Assembly (NCBI RefSeq): GCF_000379905.1
Contig: NZ_KB904058.1
Span: 62,193 to 126,192 of the forward strand
Direction of reading: 5' to 3'
DNA length: 64,000 nucleotides
DNA from: Rodentibacter pneumotropicus DSM 21403
Lineage (GTDB): Bacteria > Pseudomonadota > Gammaproteobacteria > Enterobacterales > Pasteurellaceae
Shown here: in pieces, positions 20,540 through 30,312 of the stretch
Numbering within the stretch: position 1 is the stretch's first letter
Layout of the letters: every line of letters starts with the position of its first letter
Program-made: the position numbers and the translations under genes
The notes under the pieces: generated by a model
Database searches by the model: none
The model's input: only the letters and a program-made list of their open reading frames with translations
Told to the model about the DNA's origin: nothing

Positions 20540-22564
20540 TTAATTAGTTTTAGTCGATTTTTTCGCTGCGGTTGTTTTTGCCGTAGATTTCGCTTCAGAT
20601 TTGACCGCACTTTTCTTAGCCACTGTTTTTGAAGCACTTGTTTGCGCTGTCGCTTTTTTAGTTGCCGGTTTTCTTGCCGTTGTTTTTCTCTTCGGTTTTT
20701 CACCTAAATTAGCAAGTTTCCACTCATTAAATTTTTCCAATAAGACTTTACCCATCGGACTTGGATCGCCGGTAAAGAGTGTTTGTAAACCGTTATTTTC
20801 AATAATATGGTGACGTAAAGCCAGACGTTCCTCATGATTTTCTGCTAAACGAATGGCTCTCTCCACATATTCATCTACGGTATTGGCAATGAGCCATTCA
20901 GGTAAACCTAGGCGTTTGAATAAGCCTTCATCAATATGTTCATGCACTTCTGAACCTGTTTTACAGATTCCCACCAAACCAAGGGTGATCATATCAATAA
21001 TGCCGTTTGTATTACCAAATGGGAATGGGTTTACCATCATATCGCAATTGTGCAAAATCCGGAGATATTGGTGATAAGGTGAATGTGGATGTGCCGTGGC
21101 ATCATCACCTAAATAAGATTTAATAAAACGCTCGACATAAGGGTGGGTAATACCGCTGGATTGACCCAATGCAAAGTGGAAGTGTACTTTGACGTTGGCT
21201 CGATCACGAATGGCTTTTAATGCTTCCAAGAAATAAGGATTTAATTTCATTGTGGTGGAGGCAATACCAATATTCACAACTTCCGGATTTGTACGTAAGC
21301 GATATTCTACATTCTGTGGTGCTAAGGCCGATGGTACATAAGGAAGCGCATCTTTCGGCAAACGTAATAAGGTTTCACTAAAACATTCTTCTGAGCCTAC
21401 ATAATCGTCTTCTACAATCACATATTCAATAAAATCAGAATGAGTGGTGGCTGGGTGTCCTAGTGCAATGGCTTGAATTGGCGCAAGGCGAGTATTGCTG
21501 GCAAAAATTGTCGTAAGATCCATACCAATACTTGGCATATAAAGCATAGCTGCGCCGTTTTCATCACAAATCGCTTTTAAGAACGTCAGTTTATCAAGGA
21601 TATTATTACCTTTGATTAAATGGAACTCGTCAAATACGTCTCTGCCCGCATCATCTACAGCCTTACCACCGATACCAATTAAATAGAAATGTTCACGTGC
21701 GGCAATCATTGATGTTGAATGCGTGCGATAGATTGAGTGTGCGGAATGAAAATGTTCTAAAAGTACAACCATCACCGGCTTACCATTACGCTCACCTAAT
21801 TTTGTTACATCACGATCAGTCCAGCCCTGCCCAAGAAGAAAGCGACGTATAACCTGGTTTAATCCCCGTTTTACATTATGTTTATTCTGTGCAACATCAT
21901 AACTACAATGCATATATACATCATGAGAAATACCACTAGGAAGATTGTTTAGACTTTCAATCTGCGCTAATTTTTCAGGGAACCATTGTAAGAGGGCTGC
22001 ACGTTTACCAAATGATTGTTCCGTACCAATAAAACGAGGTGACTGTAATGCAAAACACAGAGAGGCACAAAGTTCCGGATTAATATTCCATAACGCATCT
22101 AAATTAAGGTTAACATTTGATTCCGGCAAATATAAAATGCAGAACTTAATCAATGCAGATTCTGACGTATCCAAATGAATATCTAACGGGTTCTCAGGAT
22201 TTGGCTTCCGATTATAGGTTTGTAAAATGTGATCTGCATTTACAAAAGGTGATGAAGCAAAAATCATATTCAGCCAACGTTGTAAAGTTAAGAAACGTTG
22301 TGCGCCGGAAGTAGAAACTTCTAATTTAGGATCAGTGAATAATTCTGTAATTGCCACTGCCATACGAGTAGCAAAATAGATATGTTTATCCTGGGCTAGA
22401 TTTTCAAGCTGTTTGGGAAAATCAATTTCAATATCCTTAATTTCGCCAAAGTTTGAATCAATTTTACCAAGGATATCAAGCAGCTCTACACAAGCATCTT
22501 CATAATTTTTTGCTGCAACTTTTTTTTCAAAACGTACAACACTTGGTTGTTTCACTTCAGACAT
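20540..22564 (-). CDS. ngt: HMW1C-type cytoplasmic N-glucosyltransferase
   Basis: A 674-residue GT41-family protein related to HMW1C and Actinobacillus pleuropneumoniae NGT: an N-terminal all-helical domain, then a GT-B part with LLEHFHSAHSIYRTHS, ALGHPATTHSDFIEY, HFHFALGQSSGITHPY and NPFPFGNTNGIIDMITLG. Such enzymes attach glucose from UDP-Glc to Asn in NX(S/T) of adhesins, in the cytoplasm. The last ~55 residues form a Lys/Ala/Thr-rich tail beyond the ~620 of characterised members. It follows rimO by 23 bases. No alpha-glucosyltransferase (agt) is beside it. Acceptor proteins are not identified. Confidence 0.9.
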   Translation of the reverse strand: MSEVKQPSVVRFEKKVAAKNYEDACVELLDILGKIDSNFGEIKDIEIDFPKQLENLAQDKHIYFATRMAVAITELFTDPKLEVSTSGAQRFLTLQRWLNMIFASSPFVNADHILQTYNRKPNPENPLDIHLDTSESALIKFCILYLPESNVNLNLDALWNINPELCASLCFALQSPRFIGTEQSFGKRAALLQWFPEKLAQIESLNNLPSGISHDVYMHCSYDVAQNKHNVKRGLNQVIRRFLLGQGWTDRDVTKLGERNGKPVMVVLLEHFHSAHSIYRTHSTSMIAAREHFYLIGIGGKAVDDAGRDVFDEFHLIKGNNILDKLTFLKAICDENGAAMLYMPSIGMDLTTIFASNTRLAPIQAIALGHPATTHSDFIEYVIVEDDYVGSEECFSETLLRLPKDALPYVPSALAPQNVEYRLRTNPEVVNIGIASTTMKLNPYFLEALKAIRDRANVKVHFHFALGQSSGITHPYVERFIKSYLGDDATAHPHSPYHQYLRILHNCDMMVNPFPFGNTNGIIDMITLGLVGICKTGSEVHEHIDEGLFKRLGLPEWLIANTVDEYVERAIRLAENHEERLALRHHIIENNGLQTLFTGDPSPMGKVLLEKFNEWKLANLGEKPKRKTTARKPATKKATAQTSASKTVAKKSAVKSEAKSTAKTTAAKKSTKTN

Positions 22565-22587
22565 TTTATTTTCCTTTTTATTTTAAT

Positions 22588-23925
22588 TTAACAAGTTCCC
22601 CACAGATCATATTCATCTGATTGGGTAATGGAGACTTTAATTACATCGCCGACTTTTACATCAGCGCCGCTTATATTATCAATATAAACCAAACCATCCA
22701 CTTCCGGCGCATCCGCTTTGGAACGTCCAATGATACCTTCGTCATCAATTTCATCCACCAGCACTTCTAAGGTTTTACCTACTTTTTGTTTCAAACGGTT
22801 AGCTGAAATTTCTTGTTGTAATTGCATAAAACGATGGTAGCGTTCTTCTTTGATTTCTTCCGGTACTTGCTCTGCCATCTCCGTTGCCGGGGCACCTTCC
22901 ACAGGACTAAATTTAAAGCAGCCGACACGGTCAAGCTGCGCTTCTTTTAAGAAATTGAGTAATAATTCAAAATCCTCTTCCGTTTCGCCCGGAAATCCCA
23001 CAATAAAGGTTGAACGCAAGGTTAAATCCGGGCAAATTTCACGCCATTTTTTGATGCGCTCTAAAGTGCGGTCAATACTGCCCGGTCTTTTCATCGCTTT
23101 AAGAATTTTCGGACTGGCGTGTTGCAAAGGAATATCCAAATAAGGCAGTAACGTGCCCTCTGCCATCAATGGAATTAAATCATCGACGTGCGGATACGGA
23201 TAAACATAATGCAAACGCACCCAAATACCGAGTTTTCCCAGTTGCTTACAGAGGGTCATTAAATCATTTTTAATCGGCATTCCATTCCAAAATGACGTTT
23301 TCACGCCTCCTTCTTGGCGTTTTAAATCCATAGAATAAGCTGAAGTATCTTGCGATACTACGAGCAATTCTTTCACGCCTGCTTCGGCTAAACGTTTAGC
23401 TTCATCCAGCACCTGAGTGATAGATCGGCTTTCCAAATCGCCACGCATTGAAGGAATAATACAAAAAGTACAACGGTGATCACAACCTTCAGAAATTTTT
23501 AAATAAGCATAATGTTTTGGCGTAAGTTTCACCCCTTGTTTTGGCACAAGGCTAAGATACGGATTATGTCTCGGCTTCGGTACATATTTATGCACCTGTT
23601 CCATCACCGCCTCATAGCTGTGAGGGCCGGTAACCTCTAATACTTTCGGATGAACCTCACGAATGCGATCTTCTTTTGCGCCTAAGCAACCGGTTACAAT
23701 CACACGACCATTTTCTTCTAATGCCTCACCGATAGCCTCTAAAGATTCTTGCACGGCACTATCAATAAAGCCGCAAGTATTGACGATCACTAAATCAACA
23801 TTTTCATAACTCGGTACAATATTATAACCATCACTGCGTAATTCTGTCAGAATGCGTTCGGAATCCACCAAGTTTTTAGGACAACCCAAACTCACAAAGC
23901 CAATATTCGGAGTTGAATTTTGCAT
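22588..23925 (-). CDS. rimO: Ribosomal protein S12 methylthiotransferase
   Basis: 445 residues: N-terminal UPF0004 domain with three Cys ([22 protein letters not shown]), radical SAM domain with [11 protein letters not shown], and a C-terminal TRAM domain. RimO adds a methylthio group to Asp of ribosomal protein S12. It is first in a two-gene unit with ngt, a pairing also known in Actinobacillus pleuropneumoniae. The reason for the linkage is unknown. Confidence 0.97.
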   Translation of the reverse strand: MQNSTPNIGFVSLGCPKNLVDSERILTELRSDGYNIVPSYENVDLVIVNTCGFIDSAVQESLEAIGEALEENGRVIVTGCLGAKEDRIREVHPKVLEVTGPHSYEAVMEQVHKYVPKPRHNPYLSLVPKQGVKLTPKHYAYLKISEGCDHRCTFCIIPSMRGDLESRSITQVLDEAKRLAEAGVKELLVVSQDTSAYSMDLKRQEGGVKTSFWNGMPIKNDLMTLCKQLGKLGIWVRLHYVYPYPHVDDLIPLMAEGTLLPYLDIPLQHASPKILKAMKRPGSIDRTLERIKKWREICPDLTLRSTFIVGFPGETEEDFELLLNFLKEAQLDRVGCFKFSPVEGAPATEMAEQVPEEIKEERYHRFMQLQQEISANRLKQKVGKTLEVLVDEIDDEGIIGRSKADAPEVDGLVYIDNISGADVKVGDVIKVSITQSDEYDLWGTC

Positions 23926-24087
23926 AAATTTATCTCTATTTCATTCTCGTAAAATAGTGCTAATTCTACTGAATTTCTGTGTGAAAGGCGACCAAATAAA
24001 AGTAAAAGATCGTAAAATTAACTATATTTTTATTTTTCAAATCGTTAGAATCTCTAACTTTATGATTAAAAAAATAGCAATATAGAA

Positions 24088-24807
24088 ATGGAAAATTCAT
24101 CCCTTATTTTGACCGCACTTTTAAGCACTCATCAATTAACTATTCTCGGCAAAATGTTTTTGGCCTTGTTTTTAGGAAGTATTATCGGTTTAGAGCGCGA
24201 GTTAAAGCACAAACCTGTTGGCATTAAAACTTGCGCAATTATTGCAATTACCACTTGTGTATTAACTATGGTTTCCATTCAAGCCGCTGAACATTATGCA
24301 CAGGTATCCGAAAACATCCGCACCGACCCGATGCGTCTTGCCGCCCAAGTGATTAGCGGAATTGGTTTTCTCGGGGCGGGAGTCATTTTGCATAAAAAGA
24401 ATGACGCTATTTCAGGATTAACTACCGCAGCGATTATTTGGGCTGCGGCGGCTATCGGTATTGCGACCGGCGCAGGCTTTATTTTTGATGCCTTAATCGC
24501 TACGGCAATGATTTTAATCGCTATTCGTTTTAGCCCAATGATACAGCGTTTAGTCCGGAATAGAGGACGAAAAAAGAAAACCAAAATTATCATTCACCTC
24601 AGCTCATCCGCTTCTATTGCCGTCATCACAAATTTACTGATTCAAAATGATTACAGCATTGAAAATCTTTATGTCAAAGATTTGGCTAATGGCGAGGTCA
24701 GAGTTCAAATCCGATGTTTTGCTATCGGCAGCGCCATGATTAAAGACATTTACACATTATTAAAAACGGAAGATGGTGTATTGAGTGTAGAATTGTTTGA
24801 AAACTAA
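24088..24807 (+). CDS. MgtC/SapB family membrane protein
   Basis: 239 residues with four or five membrane helices and the MgtC signature FLGSIIGLERELKHKPVGIKT, GIGFLGAGVIL; the C-terminal ~80 residues (from about KTKIIIHLSSSASIAV) form an ACT-like soluble domain. Relatives help growth in low magnesium and inside macrophages by affecting ATP synthase or ion balance. The ribosome-binding site is weak, and an uptake signal falls in codons 9-12 (LTAL). Divergent from rimO. Function here is inferred only from family. Confidence 0.85.
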   Translation: MENSSLILTALLSTHQLTILGKMFLALFLGSIIGLERELKHKPVGIKTCAIIAITTCVLTMVSIQAAEHYAQVSENIRTDPMRLAAQVISGIGFLGAGVILHKKNDAISGLTTAAIIWAAAAIGIATGAGFIFDALIATAMILIAIRFSPMIQRLVRNRGRKKKTKIIIHLSSSASIAVITNLLIQNDYSIENLYVKDLANGEVRVQIRCFAIGSAMIKDIYTLLKTEDGVLSVELFEN

Positions 24808-24809
24808 AT

Positions 24810-24835
24810 AAAAGGGGAATTGTTATTCCTCTTTT
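24810..24835 (+). terminator. Terminator of the mgtC-family gene
   Basis: AAAAGGGGAAT and ATTCCTCTTTT pair (one G-T) around a TGTT loop and are followed by ATTATT. The rest of the gap to 24990 is AT-rich with pyrimidine runs and no gene. Confidence 0.7.
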
Positions 24836-24990
24836 ATTATCCTTAAATATCGTAAAAACCATTTATCGCTCCGCCTCTATAATAATAGATTTACACTCTC
24901 CCACCTCTCTCTTCCCCCTTTAAGCACAATAAAAAATCAAACGTTCGTTCATTGACAAAAATTCCTTTACATTGAAAAAAGGATCTATAT

Positions 24991-25009
24991 GATAATTGTT
25001 TTCATTTGT
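24991..25009 (+). promoter_or_regulatory. Fur-box-like site before the TonB-dependent receptor
   Basis: GATAATTGTTTTCATTTGT matches 12 of 19 positions of the Fur consensus, with both outer hexamer cores (GATAAT and TCATT) kept. It ends 17 bases before the receptor ATG, where repressor binding would block expression in iron-rich conditions. Motif evidence only. Confidence 0.7.
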
Positions 25010-25026
25010 TTAACCTAAGGAATACC

Positions 25027-27381
25027 ATGTATAAAAATAAAATCGCGCTTTTTATTTGCGCCACTTTGTGTGCCTCCCGTGCATTTTCCGAAGCAAACAC
25101 TACAAATCGCGCTAATATGCTGTCAGAAATTGTAGTATATGGTGACAATAATAAATCCCTTTCCTCAACTCAAACGCTCACTTCCACAGAAATAGAAAAA
25201 ACGCCCACAAGCAATAATAACATTACCGATTATTTGCGTTCTAACCCACATATTCGTTATGAAGATAGCGATCAAGACGGTTTTCAACGTGGGGAAATTA
25301 AACCACAAAATATTTCAATTAATGGGGCTGATACAAATCAAACCGCTTATTTTATGGACAATGTCAATGTAAACAATGACTTAACAGTGGATAGTGAGGT
25401 TTTTAGCGGTGCAATGCAAGTCGTGCCGGGAATTAGCCATACACAGGCTTATTTCTTTGATGCCTCTACGTTGTCAAAAGTTGAAGTGCATGACAGCAAT
25501 ATTTCCGCCAGTTTAGGCGGCTTTATGGGCGGTGCAGTGGTTGCCAAAACGAAACAATATAATGGTAAAGATAGCGTATCACTCAAATATCGCACGACGA
25601 ATTCCGGATGGGCAAAAATGAATGCCGATAATTCGGCACAAAATTTATTGGATAAAATCAGACCTGATGCCGACGGTGTCGCCGCATTTCAGCCTAAATA
25701 TCGTAAGCAGACATTCAACATTGTTTTGGAAAAAGGCTTAACGGATAATTTAGGTATGGTGTTAGGCTACAGTAAACGTCATTCCCGCATCCAACAAAAT
25801 CGCTTAATCGGCTACGATACCGAGGCGAAATTAAATAAACAAAATCACTTGCGAAATTCCGATAATTTATTGCTAAATTTCAATTTAGCGGCAAGTGAAA
25901 AAGATCGTGTCGAGCTGGGATTCCGTTATTCCAATTACAAAGAACAAAAATATTTTGCCACCAATATTGATAGCGATGTCAGCGATTATCACCAAGCATT
26001 CGGTGCGACATTGGCATGGGTGCATTCCTTTGATTCGGGTGTTTGGACAAATACCCTTGCTTATGATCATTTCAAAGATAAACGAAAATCCTCCTCTGCC
26101 AGTGTCGAGACGGTTTCCGTTCTTGATGAAAATTTTGACCAAATTTATGATTATGAAAAAGGCGGTTATGGTAACAGCTCCCTGACACAAGATAATCTTC
26201 ACTTCTCAACGGAGTTTGCCATTGACCCCTTTGATTGGGGGGCAACCAACCATTCTATTTCTGTTGGTGGGATCTATCAGGCGACACACTATAAATTCCA
26301 CCGACCTCAGGATGTACATCAAAAAATTATTGTTAAATCTCCGTTTTATTCGACGGAAAACCCCAGTATCACTTATAAAGGCAGTGCGAAAACCCGTTAT
26401 CAAAATTTCGTCTTTTATGCGGAAGATTTAATTACATGGAAAAAATTGGAATTCCGCCCTGGCGTACGTATTGAACGGGATGATTATTTACAAAACAATA
26501 ATATCGCCCCACGTTTTGTGGCACGTTATAAACCTTGGGAAGAAACCGGTTTGACATTAGGATTGAACCGTTACTATGGTCGTTCTTTCGCCTCATTAAA
26601 ACTGACTAATGAAATTTTAAAAATCAATCGTGATACCAGCCGAGAATATCAAGAATTCAATTCACTAAAAACGCCTTATGCCGATGAACTCAGCTTGGGC
26701 ATAGAACAAGAATTCGGAAATTTAGCATTTAAACTGAATTATATTCACCGCCAAAATAAAAATCGTATCCTATTAAAACGTGGTGCTAACAGAGTAAACG
26801 CCTACTATAACGGCAGTGATTTCAGCGTTGATGTTTACACATTCCAAGTCAATAACATTGAACCTTGGAAATTAGGTAAAACTTATTGGACAAGCACGTT
26901 AGGATTCGACTGGTTGAAAACAAAACGCGCAGATATGGGGCGAGATCTTAATCCTAATGAACAGGTATATCTCGACAGCAAATTAATGACACGTCGTCAG
27001 ATGCTAAATAAGATCAATGCTTCCACTGAAGATTGGATTGCACGATTAGGCGTGGATATGGCGATTCCGGATTACCATATCACTTGGTCAAATAAAGTCT
27101 ATATGAAAGCCCCTATTCGCAGCCATGAAGCATTAGATGGCGATTTTGGCGACAATATTTCCCGTTATCGCTCCTATCATTACGGTCGTCATACCCAGTG
27201 GGACTCAAGTATCCGTTGGCAACCGACAATAGCCGGCAACCACAGCGTTTATTTACAAGTGGATATCCTCAACGTATTAAATCAAACCCGCAAATCTCAT
27301 AAACCGGTTTCAAGTAGTGATGAATACGGCATTTATACGCCAGGTCGTGAATTTTGGCTGGAAGTCGGCTATAAATTTTAA
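25027..27381 (+). CDS. TonB-dependent outer membrane receptor
   Basis: 784 residues. The start was set at the ATG after CTAAGGA, not an upstream TTG that lies in the Fur box. A signal peptide ([21 protein letters not shown]) leads to a TonB box (SEIVVYGD, about residues 35-42), a plug ([46 protein letters not shown]) and a 22-strand barrel ending in WLEVGYKF with terminal Phe. The M16 protease gene follows. This pairing is that of YddB/PqqL and FusA/FusC, suggesting import of an iron-containing protein or peptide; haem or a siderophore cannot be ruled out. Confidence 0.88.
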   Translation: MYKNKIALFICATLCASRAFSEANTTNRANMLSEIVVYGDNNKSLSSTQTLTSTEIEKTPTSNNNITDYLRSNPHIRYEDSDQDGFQRGEIKPQNISINGADTNQTAYFMDNVNVNNDLTVDSEVFSGAMQVVPGISHTQAYFFDASTLSKVEVHDSNISASLGGFMGGAVVAKTKQYNGKDSVSLKYRTTNSGWAKMNADNSAQNLLDKIRPDADGVAAFQPKYRKQTFNIVLEKGLTDNLGMVLGYSKRHSRIQQNRLIGYDTEAKLNKQNHLRNSDNLLLNFNLAASEKDRVELGFRYSNYKEQKYFATNIDSDVSDYHQAFGATLAWVHSFDSGVWTNTLAYDHFKDKRKSSSASVETVSVLDENFDQIYDYEKGGYGNSSLTQDNLHFSTEFAIDPFDWGATNHSISVGGIYQATHYKFHRPQDVHQKIIVKSPFYSTENPSITYKGSAKTRYQNFVFYAEDLITWKKLEFRPGVRIERDDYLQNNNIAPRFVARYKPWEETGLTLGLNRYYGRSFASLKLTNEILKINRDTSREYQEFNSLKTPYADELSLGIEQEFGNLAFKLNYIHRQNKNRILLKRGANRVNAYYNGSDFSVDVYTFQVNNIEPWKLGKTYWTSTLGFDWLKTKRADMGRDLNPNEQVYLDSKLMTRRQMLNKINASTEDWIARLGVDMAIPDYHITWSNKVYMKAPIRSHEALDGDFGDNISRYRSYHYGRHTQWDSSIRWQPTIAGNHSVYLQVDILNVLNQTRKSHKPVSSSDEYGIYTPGREFWLEVGYKF

Positions 27382-27398
27382 ATAGATGTTTATTCCTT

Positions 27399-27429
27399 CT
27401 ACGCTAATGTGAATTAGCGTAGATTTTTT
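27399..27429 (+). terminator. Strong hairpin between receptor and protease genes
   Basis: CTACGCTAAT and ATTAGCGTAG form a perfect 10-base stem with a GTGA loop, followed by ATTTTTTTT. It would end most receptor transcripts, leaving the protease to read-through or to a promoter of its own in the 20 bases that remain. Confidence 0.88.
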
Positions 27430-27448
27430 TTACATTGAATGAAAAACG

Positions 27449-30223
27449 ATGAAAAAACTAACCGCACTTTTTTTAGTATTTTGCACTTTTGGCTTGTTTA
27501 TCGCCTGCCAAAGTGGGAGAAATTCCGACACATTACCTTTTGATCCCGATATCAAACAGGGTAAATTGGCTAACGGATTACAATACTATATTTTAAAGAA
27601 CAACGACCCGAAAGAACGGGTATATATTCGTTTGGTGGTGAATGCCGGTTCAATGCACGAAGATGACGATCAAAAAGGCATCGCCCATCTCGTGGAGCAT
27701 ATGGCATTTAACGGCTCGAAAAAATATCCCGAAAATACCATCATTACCGCACTGGAAAAATTAGGGATGAAATTTGCCCGCGATATTAATGCCTTCACCG
27801 ATTTTGAAAATACCGTTTACACGCTGAATTTAGATGGTAACAGCCCGCAAAAACTGAGTCTCGCCTTTGATGTAATCAATGAATGGATGAATCATCTCAC
27901 CATTTTACCTAAAGATCTTGATGGTGAACGAGGTGTAGTCGAAGAAGAATGGCGTCGCAGATTAAGCCCGATGTTACGTCTCGGCGATAAGAAAAGCGCC
28001 ATTGAAATGGTCGGTTCACGCTATGTACTACGCGATCCCATTGGAGATATGAATATTGTTCGCCATATTTCTCGTGATCGGGTGGCGGATTTTTATCATA
28101 AATGGTACAGACCGGATAATATGTCAGTGATCGTGGTGGGCGATATTAATCCGAATGAAGTCAAAACGTTGCTGACAAACACATTGGAACAAACTGATCC
28201 GAGATTGCAAACACCTCTTGATAAAATTGATTTTTCCATCCCACTAACAAACCGTTGGCGGGTAGCAAGTGTCGCCGAGCAAGGCACGAATATCCCAGCA
28301 TTGGAACTCAGTTTTTTTGAAGACGATAAACAGCAGGAAACCCTTGCGGATTACAAGCAAGATCTCATTCAACAAATCGTTACCCGTTTAGTCAATTTAC
28401 GTTTGCAAAAATGGGAAGAACGCCAAGGCGAATGGCTGGATTCAGCCAATTTTTACCGTTCTCATCTCGGTAAACAAACATTACAAACCGTCTTTTCATT
28501 GCAATTATTCAATACCGATTATTTAAAAAATATCAGCGCGCTTTTTTCTTTTATCGCTGAAATTAAACAATATGGTTTTACTGATGATGAGCTTAATGAG
28601 GAAATTGCAAGGCTTCGTCAACTTAATGAAAAGCAGCAAAGCATCCGTTCCGGTAGTCTAAAAATTGCCGATGACTTGGTTTCCATTGCGGCAAACCATC
28701 AAATCACCTTAAACACAAAAGATCGTTACAAACTCAATCGCCGTTTCTTAAATGAAATCAACATCAAAGATATCAATGAAACCTTTAATAATATGTTGGT
28801 GCTAAAGGCCAAATTATTATTGGTTACCCAACCGCTACCGGAAAAGCCGCTGCCTTTTGATGCGACGTATATTGAACAACGTTGGAATCAAGCAATGAGA
28901 GCGGTTCAACATCCATGGCAAAAGGAAAAACACAAGGTAAAACGACCGCACTTTTCCTCTGAAGGCGGTACATTGGTATTAGAAAAACATTGGGATAAAG
29001 GCAATATTGATGAATATCGCCTGAGTAACGGGGCAAAATTGGTTTATCATTACAGCGATAAAACACCTAATCAAGTGCATTTTCGGGCGGTAACAAGTGG
29101 TGGATTACGCTCTGTTCCGAATCAAGATTATCATCTATTACGTACCTCAGCCATTTTGGTGGACGATACCGGTGTGGGCGAACTCGCCACAGCAGATGTG
29201 GATCAGCTCTTTGGGCAAAATCCACTTGTGTTGGCAACGGTGATTGATGATGACAAACAAGGTTTCACCGGCGTAGCAAAATCACAGGATCTTGCCAATT
29301 TACTCACACTGTTTCGTTTAAAATTGCAATCTGCGCCAATTTCCGATAATGCACTACAAAAATATCGTCGGGAAACGCAGGATTATTTCAAACAAATTGA
29401 TGTGGAAACAAAATTTATGCAAGCGGTTTCCCGTTTACGTCAACCTAATACCGCCACGGCTTATACCCAAAATCAAGCGGAATTATTGGGTTTTACCGCC
29501 GCACAATTAAGCCAAATTTATCAACAAAAGATTTTAGATAAAACGGATTTCACTTATTTCATTATTGGTGATATTTCCCGAAATGATGTTGAAAAATTAG
29601 CAAAACAATATTTAGCAACGGTGGAAGTGAAAACGCAATCCCGGGTTTATCAACCTATCCGTATTCATACACCGAAAAAAACATTCACCATGAACGGATT
29701 AAGTGAACCGAGAGCGGATGTGGAAATTTATCTTACTGCGGAAAACCAATGGCAAGCGGAACAAAAATATGCCTTGGACATTCTTGGTGATATTGTGCAG
29801 GAAAAACTTCGCCTTGTTTTACGGGAAAAAGTATCGGGGATTTATTCTGTCAATAGTTGGTTTAGCCAAGAACCGAACTTGCCGCAAATTGAAGGAAAAA
29901 TTGAATTTAGCTGTGCGCCAGAACGGGCTGATGAACTCATTAAATTAACCTATCAAGTTTTAGATGACATCATTAAGAATGGGATAGATGAAACCTTATT
30001 GCGCAAAAAACAGGCAGAGCAACTACAACAAATTAAACGCCAATTTGATTCCTTGGTTTCCGTGGCAAGCCTAATTGAGGAGAGCTATTGGCAACAGGGT
30101 AATCCGCAATCAATTTATCTCTATCAACGTTTGGAACAAATTGCCGATAAAGCGAAGATTGAGGAGATCGCTAAAAAAGTGCTGGTTAAACCTGCCCGTT
30201 TTGAGGCGGTTTTACGGCAATAA
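27449..30223 (+). CDS. PqqL-type M16 zinc protease, probable lipoprotein
   Basis: 924 residues with two M16 halves. The first has the inverted zinc motif HLVEH (residues 80-84) and the downstream Glu in GVVEEEWRR; the second (from about residue 520) lacks HxxEH, as usual. The N-terminus MKKLTALFLVFCTFGLFIAC is a signal with Cys20 in a lipobox-like LFIAC, so it may be anchored in the periplasm. PqqL/FusC enzymes cut imported proteins to free iron. It follows a TonB-dependent receptor. An uptake signal encodes residues 5-8. Confidence 0.88.
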   Translation: MKKLTALFLVFCTFGLFIACQSGRNSDTLPFDPDIKQGKLANGLQYYILKNNDPKERVYIRLVVNAGSMHEDDDQKGIAHLVEHMAFNGSKKYPENTIITALEKLGMKFARDINAFTDFENTVYTLNLDGNSPQKLSLAFDVINEWMNHLTILPKDLDGERGVVEEEWRRRLSPMLRLGDKKSAIEMVGSRYVLRDPIGDMNIVRHISRDRVADFYHKWYRPDNMSVIVVGDINPNEVKTLLTNTLEQTDPRLQTPLDKIDFSIPLTNRWRVASVAEQGTNIPALELSFFEDDKQQETLADYKQDLIQQIVTRLVNLRLQKWEERQGEWLDSANFYRSHLGKQTLQTVFSLQLFNTDYLKNISALFSFIAEIKQYGFTDDELNEEIARLRQLNEKQQSIRSGSLKIADDLVSIAANHQITLNTKDRYKLNRRFLNEINIKDINETFNNMLVLKAKLLLVTQPLPEKPLPFDATYIEQRWNQAMRAVQHPWQKEKHKVKRPHFSSEGGTLVLEKHWDKGNIDEYRLSNGAKLVYHYSDKTPNQVHFRAVTSGGLRSVPNQDYHLLRTSAILVDDTGVGELATADVDQLFGQNPLVLATVIDDDKQGFTGVAKSQDLANLLTLFRLKLQSAPISDNALQKYRRETQDYFKQIDVETKFMQAVSRLRQPNTATAYTQNQAELLGFTAAQLSQIYQQKILDKTDFTYFIIGDISRNDVEKLAKQYLATVEVKTQSRVYQPIRIHTPKKTFTMNGLSEPRADVEIYLTAENQWQAEQKYALDILGDIVQEKLRLVLREKVSGIYSVNSWFSQEPNLPQIEGKIEFSCAPERADELIKLTYQVLDDIIKNGIDETLLRKKQAEQLQQIKRQFDSLVSVASLIEESYWQQGNPQSIYLYQRLEQIADKAKIEEIAKKVLVKPARFEAVLRQ

Positions 30224-30262
30224 AATATAACCGCACTTTAAACATTCGGTTGCTCATAAAAC

Positions 30263-30300
30263 AATCAGCCCCTCAAAATAAACTATCTGAGGGGCTGATT
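30263..30300. terminator. Terminator between the protease gene and proS
   Basis: A perfect 13-base stem, AATCAGCCCCTCA / TGAGGGGCTGATT, with a 12-base loop between two convergent genes. Confidence 0.85.
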
Positions 30301-30312
30301 GCATTTTGTAAA

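Noticed and set aside
20584-20720. The Lys/Ala-rich ngt end as a separate histone-like gene or a frameshifted neighbour
   Set aside because: It is in frame with ngt, no internal start with a ribosome site was seen, and the frame runs straight to the stop before the terminator.
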